DNA from: Tritrichomonas musculus
Lineage: Eukaryota; Parabasalia; Tritrichomonadida; Tritrichomonadidae
DNA: 64,000 nt
Reading direction: 5' to 3'
Assembly (NCBI GenBank): GCA_039105265.1
Contig: JAPFFF010000018.1
Location: 1,488,001-1,552,000 of the forward strand
Shown: positions 38,104-47,371 of the stretch, piece by piece
Layout: each line of letters begins with the position of its first letter
Numbering within the stretch: the first letter of the stretch is position 1
Notes under the pieces: generated by a model
What the model saw: the letters and a program-made list of their open reading frames with translations, nothing else
The model's database searches: none
What the model was told of the DNA's origin: nothing
Position numbers and translations under genes: made by a program

Positions 38104-38406
38104 ATGAACAAGTGGGGGAAAATCATTGTTGATAGAATTGATAATAATGAACATCGTCATTATCCTCTTGATGACAAAGAAAGAAACATTACCAAGTTCC
38201 CAAAGAAAAAAAAGCGAGTGGGCTTGTATAAAAACTATAAGGAACATCAAGAAGAAGAAGAAGAAGAAATGTTTATAGTGACAGAGTGTCATTTTATTCC
38301 CTATGAATATAAAGAGATAGGTGTTCAAACTGAAGACCTTTGGGATGTAGGTGTTCAAACTAATGCTGAACTACCTCATATAGAAGAACTACTTAGTAAA
38401 ATCTAA
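38104..38406 (+). CDS. Small Polinton protein with two GVQT motifs (100 aa)
   Basis: Start chosen at MNKWGKIIVDR because the initiator-like motif is directly upstream and further upstream codons overlap the HNH gene. A basic segment (FPKKKKRVG) could serve nuclear import. An acidic run (HQEEEEEEMF) follows. The C-terminus holds EIGVQTEDL and DVGVQTNAEL ten residues apart. The paired motif looks like a bivalent LC8 ligand, which normally binds as a dimer. It ends 30 bp before the right terminal repeat. No enzymatic domain. Confidence 0.7.
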   Translation: MNKWGKIIVDRIDNNEHRHYPLDDKERNITKFPKKKKRVGLYKNYKEHQEEEEEEMFIVTECHFIPYEYKEIGVQTEDLWDVGVQTNAELPHIEELLSKI

Positions 38407-38436
38407 CTTCTTTTATTTTAATTTTTGTTGTAGTAG

Positions 38437-38677
38437 GTACGAGATTCTCGGGGCAGGTACCTGTGCCGTTTCATAGATGGGCGGTTGTGGGGTGGGGTAC
38501 CTGTGCCGTTTCATTGATGGGGAGCAGTAGTGAGAACAAGAATATTTTTTTCTTTTCTTTTCTTTTTTTCTTTTTTCTTTTCTTTTCTTTTTCTTTTCTT
38601 TTCTTTTTCTTTTATGACGAGTTCGTGTTGACGCGTGGGGTGCCAGCCCCAGCGGAAACCGACTCGTATATACTACT
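38437..38677 (-). repeat. Polinton right terminal inverted repeat (241 bp)
   Basis: Inverted match to 13183-13413. It ends GACTCGTATATACTACT. The polypyrimidine tract is 10 bp longer than on the left, and a few single-base differences lie in the G+C-rich block and near the inner end. High similarity suggests recent insertion or continuing repair between ends. Confidence 0.95.
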
Positions 38678-39854
38678 ATTATTTCAATATTGTGATAAAA
38701 GAAGAGAGTTACGAAAGGCTTTCATATCCCTTAATATCATATGCATTGAGTATTTAATGTTTTTACATTTACTTAAATGCGGACCTAAAATTATTCAACC
38801 TTGAATCTTTTAAAAACTGTCATGAGAAAATAAAAATAAGTTTTAAAGTTGATCATAGCTATCGAAACTGAAATTGAAAATTTTGATTTTTCTTCCAAAA
38901 TATATTATTATTTGCAAATTTTAGAGAGAAGTAAAAGATATGCGAGCATGATTCTGTTATCAAATGTACTGGAGTATAAAGCACAATTGAAAAAGCAAAT
39001 AAAATTTTGAGGCGTCTTTAAAGAATAAAAGACAAGAATAAAAATTGAATTTTTTTTGTAAATACAAAGCATTTAGTGAATTCTATATTAATAATATCGT
39101 TTTTTTGGTAAATTTGTTGAATAAAATCGAAGTATTTGAGAGATTTGTTTTTTGATATTTGATTAATTGGCAATATCTTTTAAAAAGCAAGTAAAAATAA
39201 ATAAATAAAAAAAATGGTTAAAGAACAAATAAAAAAAAGAAATTAATTGAGAAAAAAAGCAATTTACATATATAAAACTAGGTGAATCATGGATTTTCTA
39301 AAATCAGATGAAATAAGCAAGAAGCTAAGTCGAAATTAAAACAAATAAAGAGATTTAGGAAACTTTTGAGGAAAAAAGAGTATTTTCTGTAAAAAAAAAA
39401 AAAAAAAAAAGGCTCGACAAGTAAAAATTAATTTGAAAAAAAAAGATAAAAACATGCTGAAAAGGTTCTAATAAAACATTAAATGAAGCTCTATAGATTC
39501 ACTGACGAGTAAATGCGAAAAAAAGTTTGTATAATGGAAATTGCGTTGAAAAATTGCTTTTTCTTTTGTAAATAATGACCTTCTTGTCACATTTTGGTTA
39601 CTTTATCATATAAATTTTATGAAAATTTATAGTCATTCTCTTTGTTTTATTGTAAATATTTAAAAAATATTTCATTTATTTGATTTTATTTTAAAGAAAT
39701 TGAATATTTTTATGAGTAGTTATGTGGAGAAAAAAATGTTAACCATAAAAAATAAATTTTTTTCAGGTTAACAAAAAACATGTTAACATATAACGTACAT
39801 GAAAATAACCATTTGTAGCGGGTTGGGGGTAATGATATGAGTGATATTGCACTA
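38678..39854. other. AT-rich host DNA right of the Polinton
   Basis: No intact gene. A 33-codon open stretch (38690-38803, including RRELRKAFISLN) ends in a stop and could be a scrap of an old gene. A run of about 20 A lies near 39391. No RNA gene or clear repeat. Confidence 0.45.
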
Positions 39855-40223
39855 TTATCCAAGTTTTGCAAACGATCTTGGTAAATCTTTTAAAAATTTT
39901 TTTAAGTCATTTGTTAATGAAAGATTTAAAAAAATGCTTGCTTGTTTAAATGCTGAAACGACCAAATCCTGAGTAGTCGCTCTTATCCAAGAATTAACGA
40001 TTTGCTGTATATTTTGTTAATTTGCATTTAGATTTTTATTTGTGTTGACTTGTGATTTAAAATGTTTTTGTAATCCAAAAATACCATGATCAAGGGCCTG
40101 AACTTGGTCTGATGATCCCAGTGGTTCTTGGAATAAATGAACTCCGATATATGTACAATTATCCAAAAAATAATCGGAAAAGTGCGAACTGCAACCGTCG
40201 AGAAATAGTAAAACGGACAATTG
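39855..40223 (-). pseudogene. Remnant of a pogo/Tigger-like DDE transposase
   Basis: Minus-strand translation gives LLFLDGCSSHFSDYF, then QVQALDHGIFGLQKHF. These are the second Asp and the QPLD-G-IFG-K block of DDE_1 endonucleases of the pogo/Tigger/CENP-B class. The frame continues through one internal TAA (near 40017) into SWIRATTQDLVVSAFKQA, the helical segment that follows in the family. The first part of the gene is missing: the sequence breaks off at about 40223 against another pseudogene. Truncation plus the stop means it is dead. Confidence 0.65.
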
Positions 40224-40261
40224 TAAAAAAATAATAATAAAATAAAATTTATTTTTTAATT

Positions 40262-40598
40262 ATATCGTACCAAAAAAAAAGAAACATGGCGATATCTCTC
40301 AAGACGTTGGGGATCTTGGCCGAATGTCAATAGTCTCAGACGAATAACAATTTTAGCACATTCAGTGGCAGATTATTTCGGAACAGAAAGAGAAGATTAT
40401 CATTCCATTGATGAAGTTGTGTTTTGGTTCCAAGAGTATTGGAATATGTTGGTTGAATGTCTTGATGCCACTACCATTTATGACAAATATGGATGGGAAG
40501 TCAATGACTTAAAAAATAAAGAAACATTGAAGCATAAAAATCTTCCAGCAACATCACCAGGACGACAAATAATAATGAAATCGAGGAAACACTCATGA
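40262..40598 (+). pseudogene. Frameshifted copy of the 86-residue gene at 44970
   Basis: Aligned to 44970-45230 it shares YLSRRWGSW, VFWFQE and YDKYGWEV. The ATG has become ATA (40262-40264), and the initiator motif before it is lost. A run of A (40272-40280) is out of frame with the rest, and the original stop region has been replaced by about 28 extra codons. The downstream part (40365-40598) stays open only because few stops occur. Together with the truncated transposase to its left this is a rearranged, inactive locus. Confidence 0.6.
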
Positions 40599-41679
40599 GA
40601 TATGACAGATATTACAATTCCTAAAAAATAATTTTTTAAATTTCTTTTTTATTTTTTATTTTTTGATTCTTTATATTTTCATTCACTCAATTCACTTTTG
40701 TTTAAAAATACAAACCATCAATTTCACTGTTAAAAAGTTTATATTGTAGCCAATGTTTGTTAATTAGGTTGTTAATGGTATAAACAAACTGGTTTAGGTT
40801 TATTTTATACATTCATGTCTAACATAAAATAGTGATTTCCATAATTTGTTAATTTTTTGTTAATGCTGTTTATTTTTATTATTTAATATTTTTTAATGTA
40901 TACAATTTAATTACATTGTTAAAAAAAGATAAAAATAAAAAATAAACAAAATAAATATTCATAAAATGTATAACGCATTTTAACGTATAGAAAAATTATT
41001 TTCAAATCTGTTAATTTTTGTTTATATTGAATTTCATTTTGTTTAATCAGATAATATTTAACAATTTCAACTGCAAAATCATAGATTAAGAACCAATTGC
41101 AGTTTTACCATTTTTTGAAAATTAAATATGATATTATATAGCATTTAAAAAGCATGATTAACATTATTTCAGAATAAATGATGGATATAATGATTTAAAT
41201 CATCAATAATTAATAAAATTATGTTTTTTTGTAAATATAATAATTCAAAAAATAAGCACTTTTTATCGATTTATTTCCAAACTTGTGCAAAATTTTCTAT
41301 TTAAAAAAATTGAATGATTTATTTTTATTAACCGTCATGGCCAAACATTAAAATTTTTTTATTGTAAGTTTCCAAGTATTTTATATTTTACAAAAAAAGT
41401 GCCAAAAATTGAATGCAAAATTTTGCAAAAGTTCGGCTCTCTAAAAAAATTTAATTCAAATAATTGAATACTAAAAAGTGAGAAAGTTCGTGTTATAATT
41501 TCTATCGAAAATTGTAACTTTTTTGTTGTTATCAATTTATCGTTTTATGTAAATTAGTATAATGAATCAAACTTTTTCTATAGAAAAATTGAGAAATAAC
41601 AATTGAAAAACTGGAAATGTATCACAAATAAATGAGAAGAAATTAAATGAATAAAGTTAATATAACTTTTTCTGAAAAA
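40599..41679. other. AT-rich region, no gene seen
   Basis: About 1.1 kb of A+T-rich DNA with homopolymer runs and no frame of protein-like composition. It may include old transposon sequence upstream of the IS630-type gene. Confidence 0.4.
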
Positions 41680-41790
41680 TGATTACAGTCTTTTCAAAAC
41701 GGTTATAAAAATTTTCAACTTCGTTATAAAAAAATTGAATTCAATTACTTAGAAAAATTTTATAACCGTTTTGAAAAGACTGCAATCATA
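41680..41790. repeat. 36-bp inverted repeat (hairpin) upstream of the transposase
   Basis: 41680-41716 and 41755-41790 are near-perfect reverse complements (core CAGTCTTTTCAAAACGGTTA), separated by 38 bases. The right arm ends 8 bp before the transposase ATG. It could be a terminal repeat in palindromic form, a solo end, or a regulatory hairpin. I find no matching arm downstream of the gene. Confidence 0.85.
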
Positions 41791-41798
41791 TCATTTAA

Positions 41799-42608
41799 AT
41801 GCTGAAAAGAGCGATCGAAAACTGGGCAAATGAAAAAATTTATTATCCAGAGCAATTTAATGATGCATATTTAATGTTTTGCCGTGACACAAATATCAAT
41901 GTTTCAAAAACGCATTTTTATAATATATTTTCAAACATTACACGCATTCAAAAAATTAAAACCGGTGGTGTATATACCAGGTCAGAAGAACTTGTTGATA
42001 CCATCGTTCAGAGAAGTTTCTTTGGTGTCAATATGCTGAATACCATCGCAATTGATGAAAAGCCAATTATCATTAAAAATTATAAAACGACCTCGGTTCG
42101 AACAAATATAAATCACAAAGGCAAAATTCCATCTAATAAGGTTCAAGCATTTAAACATTTAGATAGGTTATCTAACCTATATATTATATGCGCAATTACA
42201 TACAAAGGTGTTCTTTTATATCACATTTCAGAAACACCAATTAATACGTTAAAATTTAATTGTTTTTTAAAACGGTTAACGACTAAAATTAATAATGAAA
42301 ATAATTGTTTTTTATTAGTTGATAATGCGAGTTTTCATTCAATTGATGAAGAAATAAAACGTGTTTTAGGCATACATAATCTATCAATAACACGAACTCC
42401 TCCAATGGGATGCCTGTTCAATCCAATTGAAGAATTTTTTGCCTGTTTTGACAATAAGTTAAGGCATAAAATAAACACTTTTTTGAAAAAAACAACAGAA
42501 CCTTTGAGCCAAGATATTTTTCTTGAAATGATTCATGAATCAATTGAAAAAACTGTTGAAATGGATCTCCCTCAAATATTTCGCAGAGCTGGATTATTGG
42601 AAAAATAA
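41799..42608 (+). CDS. IS630/Tc1-mariner-type DDE transposase (269 aa)
   Basis: The catalytic triad is visible as Asp86 in IAIDEKP, Asp175 in LLVDNASFH and Glu211 in LFNPIEEFF, giving DD35E spacing. The wording of the last two blocks is typical of the DDE_3 superfamily. The N-terminal 60 residues are helical but shorter than the paired helix-turn-helix of full-length relatives (about 340 residues). Either the DNA-binding part is reduced or the 5' end is lost. The ATG follows TCATTTAA and a 36-bp hairpin. No downstream inverted repeat is seen, so mobility is doubtful although the catalytic frame is intact. Confidence 0.88.
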   Translation: MLKRAIENWANEKIYYPEQFNDAYLMFCRDTNINVSKTHFYNIFSNITRIQKIKTGGVYTRSEELVDTIVQRSFFGVNMLNTIAIDEKPIIIKNYKTTSVRTNINHKGKIPSNKVQAFKHLDRLSNLYIICAITYKGVLLYHISETPINTLKFNCFLKRLTTKINNENNCFLLVDNASFHSIDEEIKRVLGIHNLSITRTPPMGCLFNPIEEFFACFDNKLRHKINTFLKKTTEPLSQDIFLEMIHESIEKTVEMDLPQIFRRAGLLEK

Positions 42609-42789
42609 AACTTCTCTTTTTTAATTTACATTATTTATTTTTATATATATATATATACTTTTTTATTATTTTTGGATGTATCGTATTCACTTTTTAAGAT
42701 ATATTATTAAATATTTGATAAAGCTTTATGAATTTTTTCTTAATAAAAAAATAAATAAGAGAAATTAAAAAAAAAAAAAAAAATGATTT

Positions 42790-43557
42790 TTATTCATCAT
42801 CATCCACTGAATGTTCCTTTAAAACTCTTTGGCATATTTCAGTGACGATTGATTCGTCAATAGGAACTGTTCTTTCAATTTGAAGAAACTGATTATCAAT
42901 AGTGAACATAAGAGAATTGAGTGATAATAATAATGGCACGTACCTTTTCCATACAGTTATAGAGGAAACTGTTTCTTCATTAGTTCTTTTCAAAATTGGG
43001 CCTCTGAAATCCATCGATGCTTCCTCATTAAGAATTTCGACTGCTTTATGTCTCCTTTCTGCGGCACTAATAGCATGCATAGATGCAATTGACTGTTTTT
43101 TAGCATTTGGATCTGGAGGAGGTTTAAGATCTGAAATTACTTCCGGGCTTACCTTTTCCCATTTAACCATTCTATTTGTTAAGTCATTATTTAAAGTAAT
43201 GGCTAAAACAACAATTTCAGTCTTACCATGAAGTGCTGCATAAAAGCATCCTATTCCATAAAGGAACTTGTGTTCATCATCTATATCAGAGAAATAGATG
43301 ACATTTTGGTTTACATCCAGCAGTTTGCATGTTGCTTTAATGAAGGTTGAAAAAGTTTTATAATCAATCAAAGACTGAGGTTGAACAACAACAGGCTCAC
43401 TTTTTCCAAGAGAAGTAGGAATTCGAACAGCTGAGAGCTTTTTGAGTACTGCTCTCGCTGCAACAACGGTGACATTCATAACAACCGGCCCTGTAGGAGC
43501 TTGACACATTGGAATATTCCATGGTGTACAGAATACGTTGGTAACTTGTTCATTCAT
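42790..43557 (-). CDS. Hypothetical protein (255 aa)
   Basis: ATG at 43557 with reverse-strand TCACTTCACA directly upstream, as for host genes. The protein is soluble and mixed alpha/beta, with hydrophobic strands (KTEIVVLAITLNN, VVMNVTVVAARAVL) and a charged linker (DLKPPPDPNAKK). It ends in an acidic tail (EHSVDDDE). I recognise no family. Codon and amino-acid composition look like a normal gene, unlike the surrounding repeats. It is flanked by an IS630-type transposase (convergent) and poly-A/foldback DNA. Confidence 0.7.
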   Translation of the reverse strand: MNEQVTNVFCTPWNIPMCQAPTGPVVMNVTVVAARAVLKKLSAVRIPTSLGKSEPVVVQPQSLIDYKTFSTFIKATCKLLDVNQNVIYFSDIDDEHKFLYGIGCFYAALHGKTEIVVLAITLNNDLTNRMVKWEKVSPEVISDLKPPPDPNAKKQSIASMHAISAAERRHKAVEILNEEASMDFRGPILKRTNEETVSSITVWKRYVPLLLSLNSLMFTIDNQFLQIERTVPIDESIVTEICQRVLKEHSVDDDE

Positions 43558-43567
43558 TGTGAAGTGA

Positions 43568-44035
43568 TTATATGATTTTTAAAAAAAAAAAAAAAAAAAA
43601 AACGGAAAAATCAATTGAAAATGGAAACTTTATAGCTTTTTGAATGCAAAATTCGTTTATTTCAATGCATTTAGATTAATTTTCAAGTTTGAAATAATGA
43701 GATCATAAAATTAATATAAAAAAAATATTGATAAAATTAAACTAATAGAAAATATGAAAATTATTTGTTCTTATATTAAAATTATAAAAATAAACAGGCA
43801 ATCATATTTTTAAAAAAAAAAAAAAAAAAAAAAAAATACAAGAATTGAATACTTTGTATTAATACAAAAATACTGTATTTTTTTTGTATTAAAAGTGAAT
43901 TGAGTGATTTATCTCTTTTTTTTTTTTTTTTTTTTTTTTTGAGGTGGAATTTTTTGTCTTAGAAAATCTATTTCAAAAAAGTAAAAATTTTAGTCTACGA
44001 ATTGCAAATCATTGAAAAAAAAAAAAAAAAAAAAA
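43568..44035. other. Homopolymer-rich intergenic DNA
   Basis: It contains long A runs near 43578, 43811 and 44015 and a long T run near 43917, each about 20-27 bases, in AT-rich filler. No gene. The last A run abuts the foldback element. Confidence 0.6.
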
Positions 44036-44390
44036 GGGAAATCGTAATTGCCCTCAATCGTAATTGCCCGCACAAAAAAGGTCAATTTTAGCCTTAAAAC
44101 CGTTGTCAAATGAAAATGGAATAATGACTTTTTGAATTATTTGGCTAATTATTCTCTGAAAATAATAATAAAATTAAACTCAATTCGGAAATTTTCACGT
44201 CCGATAGGATTATTTTTGGATATATCTCAATTATAAAATATTATAAAATTTATTTTATTATATATATATATTATATATTAATATAAATATCTTATAAATC
44301 AAATATAAAATATATGAATGTTTATTTAATAAGATATTATCATTTTAAATTGAATGAAACGTGAAAATTTAAAAACTTTGTTTACTAATT

Positions 44391-44478
44391 TACGAAATCT
44401 TCCTCAGATATTTGCGAAATCTTCCCAAAATAGTTGCGAAATCTTCCCAAAATAGTTACGAAATCTTCCCCAGATAGT
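44391..44478 (-). repeat. 22-bp repeat array, short inverted arm
   Basis: About four units in the orientation opposite to the array at 44546-44766; together they can form a long stem. Confidence 0.85.
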
Positions 44479-44545
44479 TGTGATCATCTGAAAATGATTT
44501 TATAATCAGATAAGAATAATTTTATAATCATCTGAAAATGGTTTC

Positions 44546-44766
44546 TATCTGGGGAAGATTTCGTAACTATTTTGGGAAGATTTCGCAAATATCTGGGGAA
44601 GATTTCGTAATTATCTGGGGAAGACTTCGCAAATATTTGAGGAAGATTTCGCAACTATCTGGGGAAGATTTTGTAATTATCTGGGGAAGATTTCGTAACT
44701 GTTTTGGGAAGATTTCGCAACTATCTGGGGAAGATTTCGTATATATCTGAGGAAGATTTCGTAAAT
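44546..44766 (+). repeat. 22-bp repeat array, long arm (about 10 units)
   Basis: Units differ at a few fixed positions (CTATCTGGG, CTATTTTGG, ATATCTGAG), with variants interspersed, as after unequal exchange. Confidence 0.85.
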
Positions 44767-44893
44767 TAGTAATTTTATTATTATTTTCAGAGAATAATTA
44801 GCCAAATAATTCAAAAAGTCATTATTCCATTTTCATTTGACAACGGTTTTAAGGCTAAAATTGACCTTTTTTGTGCGGGCAATTACGATTTCC

Positions 44894-44928
<35 letters not shown>

Positions 44929-44956
44929 GAAGCATTATTATTTTAGTGATATCAAA

Positions 44957-44969
44957 TCATTTTTATTAA
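44957..44969 (+). promoter_or_regulatory. Initiator-like element before the 86-residue gene
   Basis: TCATTTTTATTAA touches the ATG at 44970, nearly the full trichomonad consensus. It is absent from the degenerate copy at 40262. Confidence 0.6.
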
Positions 44970-45230
44970 ATGTCGTACCAAAATACTGAAGCTTGGGAAT
45001 ATCTCTCAAGACGTTGGGGTTCTTGGTTCAATGTTGATGATTTCGAGAAGATAACAAGTTTAGTAGTATGCGCTGCTGCTTATATGGATTGTGATCCTGA
45101 TGATTTTCAATCATTTGAACAAGGCGTTTTCTGGTTTCAAGAGTTCTGGCTGATGGTAAGAAAAATTCTTGATAACACAATTATCTGGGATAAATATGGG
45201 TGGGAAATAGAAGATTCCAAAGACAAATAA
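44970..45230 (+). CDS. Small acidic aromatic-rich protein, repeated family (86 aa)
   Basis: ATG start with a strong initiator motif. Very rich in Trp, Phe, Tyr and Asp (AWEYLSRRWGSWFNVDDFEK, then GVFWFQEFW and WDKYGWEIED). It is probably a small helical fold. I recognise no family. A second, broken copy lies at 40262-40598, about 4.7 kb away, so the gene was duplicated locally or carried by a repeat. A stretch of more than 30 A separates it from the foldback element. Confidence 0.7.
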   Translation: MSYQNTEAWEYLSRRWGSWFNVDDFEKITSLVVCAAAYMDCDPDDFQSFEQGVFWFQEFWLMVRKILDNTIIWDKYGWEIEDSKDK

Positions 45231-45508
45231 TCAATAAAACATAAAATATTCTTGGAAAGAAAATTTGATCAGCCCAATATGAAAAAATATTTGAATTGAC
45301 AAATTCGTTTTCTTGTTGTACTATTAATACGTTGTTTTCTGAATACCCAGCTAATATTAATTTTTTTTCAATTCTTTTGTTTGGTACTACAATTAATGGA
45401 TTGAGATTTGATCCATTCATACATATTGTTCTAATTAATTCCTATAGATTGAGATAACTCATACAATTTCTTTTTTCTAAGATATTGAGAGCTTAGTTTT
45501 TATTATTA
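45231..45508. other. AT-rich spacer
   Basis: A 79-codon minus-strand opening (45181-45420) begins with an ATG but overlaps the 86-residue gene and has no recognisable character. I see nothing else. Confidence 0.35.
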
Positions 45509-45516
45509 TTATTGAG
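45509..45516. repeat. Target-site duplication TTATTGAG, left
   Basis: Matches 46362-46369 exactly and flanks the 845-bp inverted-repeat element. Confidence 0.8.
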
Positions 45517-46361
45517 ATAGGGGATTCAACCGTTTGTAAAGTGTCAAAAAATTGAATAAATATTTAAAATAAATTATTTTGTTTATTTTATTATTAAAAT
45601 AATATCTCCATTATTTATTAATTCTAAAATTTATCTTATAATAAAAAAATATCTATAGGGTCATGAAAGGGAATAAAAGAAAGTTGGCATGAAATGTTAT
45701 ATGAAAAATGCTAACATATGAACCAAAAAAAGACAATTCATTTTAAATGCAATAGAATAATTATTTTATTCATAAGCAAAAACATATAATTCAATGATAA
45801 AATGCTTGAATTTAATGAATTTAGAAAAAGATTCAAATCGTATCAAGCATCAATTATAAAAATTTATAAGGAAATATCACACCTCTTTTCATGATTCATA
45901 ACTGATATTTTATGGTGATAATAATATCATTTTTAATGAAAAAATTTTTAATTCTAATCTTTAAATTTTTAACTAAAAATATTAATTTAAAAAGTTGGCT
46001 TTACAATATTAATGTATTAATAAAAGCATTGGCATTGATATTTTTTAGAAGTGAATCTTGATATCTGAAATTTAAAAAAAATAACTGTCAATTAGCAGAA
46101 ATAAATAAAAAAGATACTAGAATAAGATGATATAAATGCATTTGCTTTTTTTATCTGGTTTAAAATAACTGGAAATGATATAAACTCTATTATTTAAATC
46201 AAAATTGAGTTTGAAATGTGAAATAAAAAATATAAGCATGGCATTCAATTAAAAAATCCATTCCCTTTCATGACATAATAGACAATTTTTTCCCAAAAAT
46301 TAATATTCGATTATTTAGCAAATTATCTACAAAATAATAATAAATAGGTTGAATCCCCTAT
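45517..46361. mobile_element. Mutator-like non-coding element A (845 bp)
   Basis: A perfect 15-bp inverted repeat ATAGGGGATTCAACC / GGTTGAATCCCCTAT bounds it, with an 8-bp direct duplication TTATTGAG outside. A second inner inverted pair, GTCATGAAAGGGAAT (45660-45674) and its complement (46260-46274), lies further in. The interior is AT-rich without a gene. Size, short inverted repeats and an 8-10-bp duplication fit Mutator-type MITEs. Confidence 0.8.
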
Positions 46362-46369
46362 TTATTGAG
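46362..46369. repeat. Target-site duplication TTATTGAG, right
   Basis: Direct copy of 45509-45516. Confidence 0.8.
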
Positions 46370-47361
46370 CAATTGGATCTTAAAATTATAGCAACTTTAA
46401 ATACAATATAATTCTTTAAAATCTACCAAAAAAATCTCAAGCATTTCAGATCAATAAATAGATTATTTAAAGAATAATTAATAAATAGATTATTTATTAA
46501 TTTAATAATCAATTAAACCATCAAAGAGTTGACTTATTTTTACATCCATTGGCATGATATATAAAAATTTTAATAGATTAAACATTCAAATATGCCTTAA
46601 TTCTCTTTTTTGCATACCACTTTATCTAATTTAGATAAGAAAAATAATAAAAAAAAGCAATATTTCATTAAAAAATGTAAACGAGAATTTATTAAAAGTA
46701 AATTGAATATAAAAATCCATCAAAATATAAACCATATAAAGAGAGAGATTGTATTTTTTGATACATAAATCATCAAATATTTTTAAGTAATCTCATAATT
46801 AATTGATATTTATTGATTTTTAAGTGATGATTTGGCTTTGCAATGTTTTTTTTTGATAAAATTTTTGGATTTGTAATGGGAATTGCATTGTGAAGAAACA
46901 TAAAACGTTTAAAGCATGTCTGATTGATTGTTTAAATAAATTTTACATAATTTAAAAGCAACTCCGAAGTTGTTTGTATTGAATTCTTCAATATAAAATA
47001 AAAATATGAATTTTAAAAAATCAATTCAATTTTTCATTGATTTAAAATTCAATAAAAAATAATCGTCTACTTTAAAAAAGTTTGAAATTTTGAATGAAAT
47101 TCAATAGTGCTAGGACTAATCTTTATTTTTTTTTTTTTAAAATTCAATATTTTACAAAATATCAATTCTAAGGTTAACCTGGGTATGATACTATTATTAT
47201 TATAATATAGGAAAAATATTAAAGGATTTCATACTATTCCTTATTTTATTATTTTCCTTCTATATTAACGTTCAATTTTACAAAATATTTAGGTATTATG
47301 ATTTATTAAATGAAATCATAGAAACTCTCAAATAAACAGTTGAATCATTCAATTTGAATAA
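46370..47361. other. AT-rich region between two non-coding elements
   Basis: About 1 kb without a gene. A segment near 46525 (GAGTTGACTTATTTTTA) is similar to the end of element B (47372) and may be the worn end of another copy. Confidence 0.4.
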
Positions 47362-47371
47362 TGAAATAGCA
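47362..47371. repeat. Target-site duplication TGAAATAGCA, left
   Basis: Exact 10-bp match to 48211-48220. Confidence 0.85.

Larger units (their letters stand above)
13183..38677. mobile_element. Maverick/Polinton element, 25.5 kb, apparently intact
   Basis: It is bounded by terminal inverted repeats that begin AGTAGTATATACGAG on each end. Between them lie a protein-primed family-B polymerase, rve integrase, A32-type ATPase, Ulp1/adenain-type protease and a capsid candidate, the diagnostic set of Polintons. About 21 frames are open without obvious breaks. It is longer than the roughly 15-20 kb usually described for Polintons, mainly because of two large genes (1755 and 873 codons) at the left end. 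A clean 6-bp target duplication is not seen: the left flank is TTTTTT and the right flank ATTATT, so the target was T-rich or the duplication has changed. The gene set makes virion formation plausible (polintovirus hypothesis), but that is inference. Confidence 0.95.
44036..44894. mobile_element. Foldback/MITE-like element (859 bp) with 22-bp repeat arms
   Basis: The ends are inverted repeats of about 130-140 bp: GGGAAATCGTAATTGCC at the left and its complement ending GATTTCCC at the right. The left arm has an extra 16-bp duplication (AATCGTAATTGCCC). Inside, a 22-bp unit (GAAGATTTCGTAACTATCTGGG and variants) occurs about four times in inverted orientation (44391-44478) and about ten times direct (44546-44766). 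Both ends abut poly-A. It has no credible coding capacity; the 70-codon opening inside is just the repeat translated. Non-autonomous DNA transposon of foldback type is the best reading. Confidence 0.85.

Noticed and set aside
44538-44750. 70-codon frame in the foldback element
   Set aside because: It is only the 22-bp repeat translated; its peptide repeats every 22 codons as 22-bp repetition dictates, and no relative is expected.
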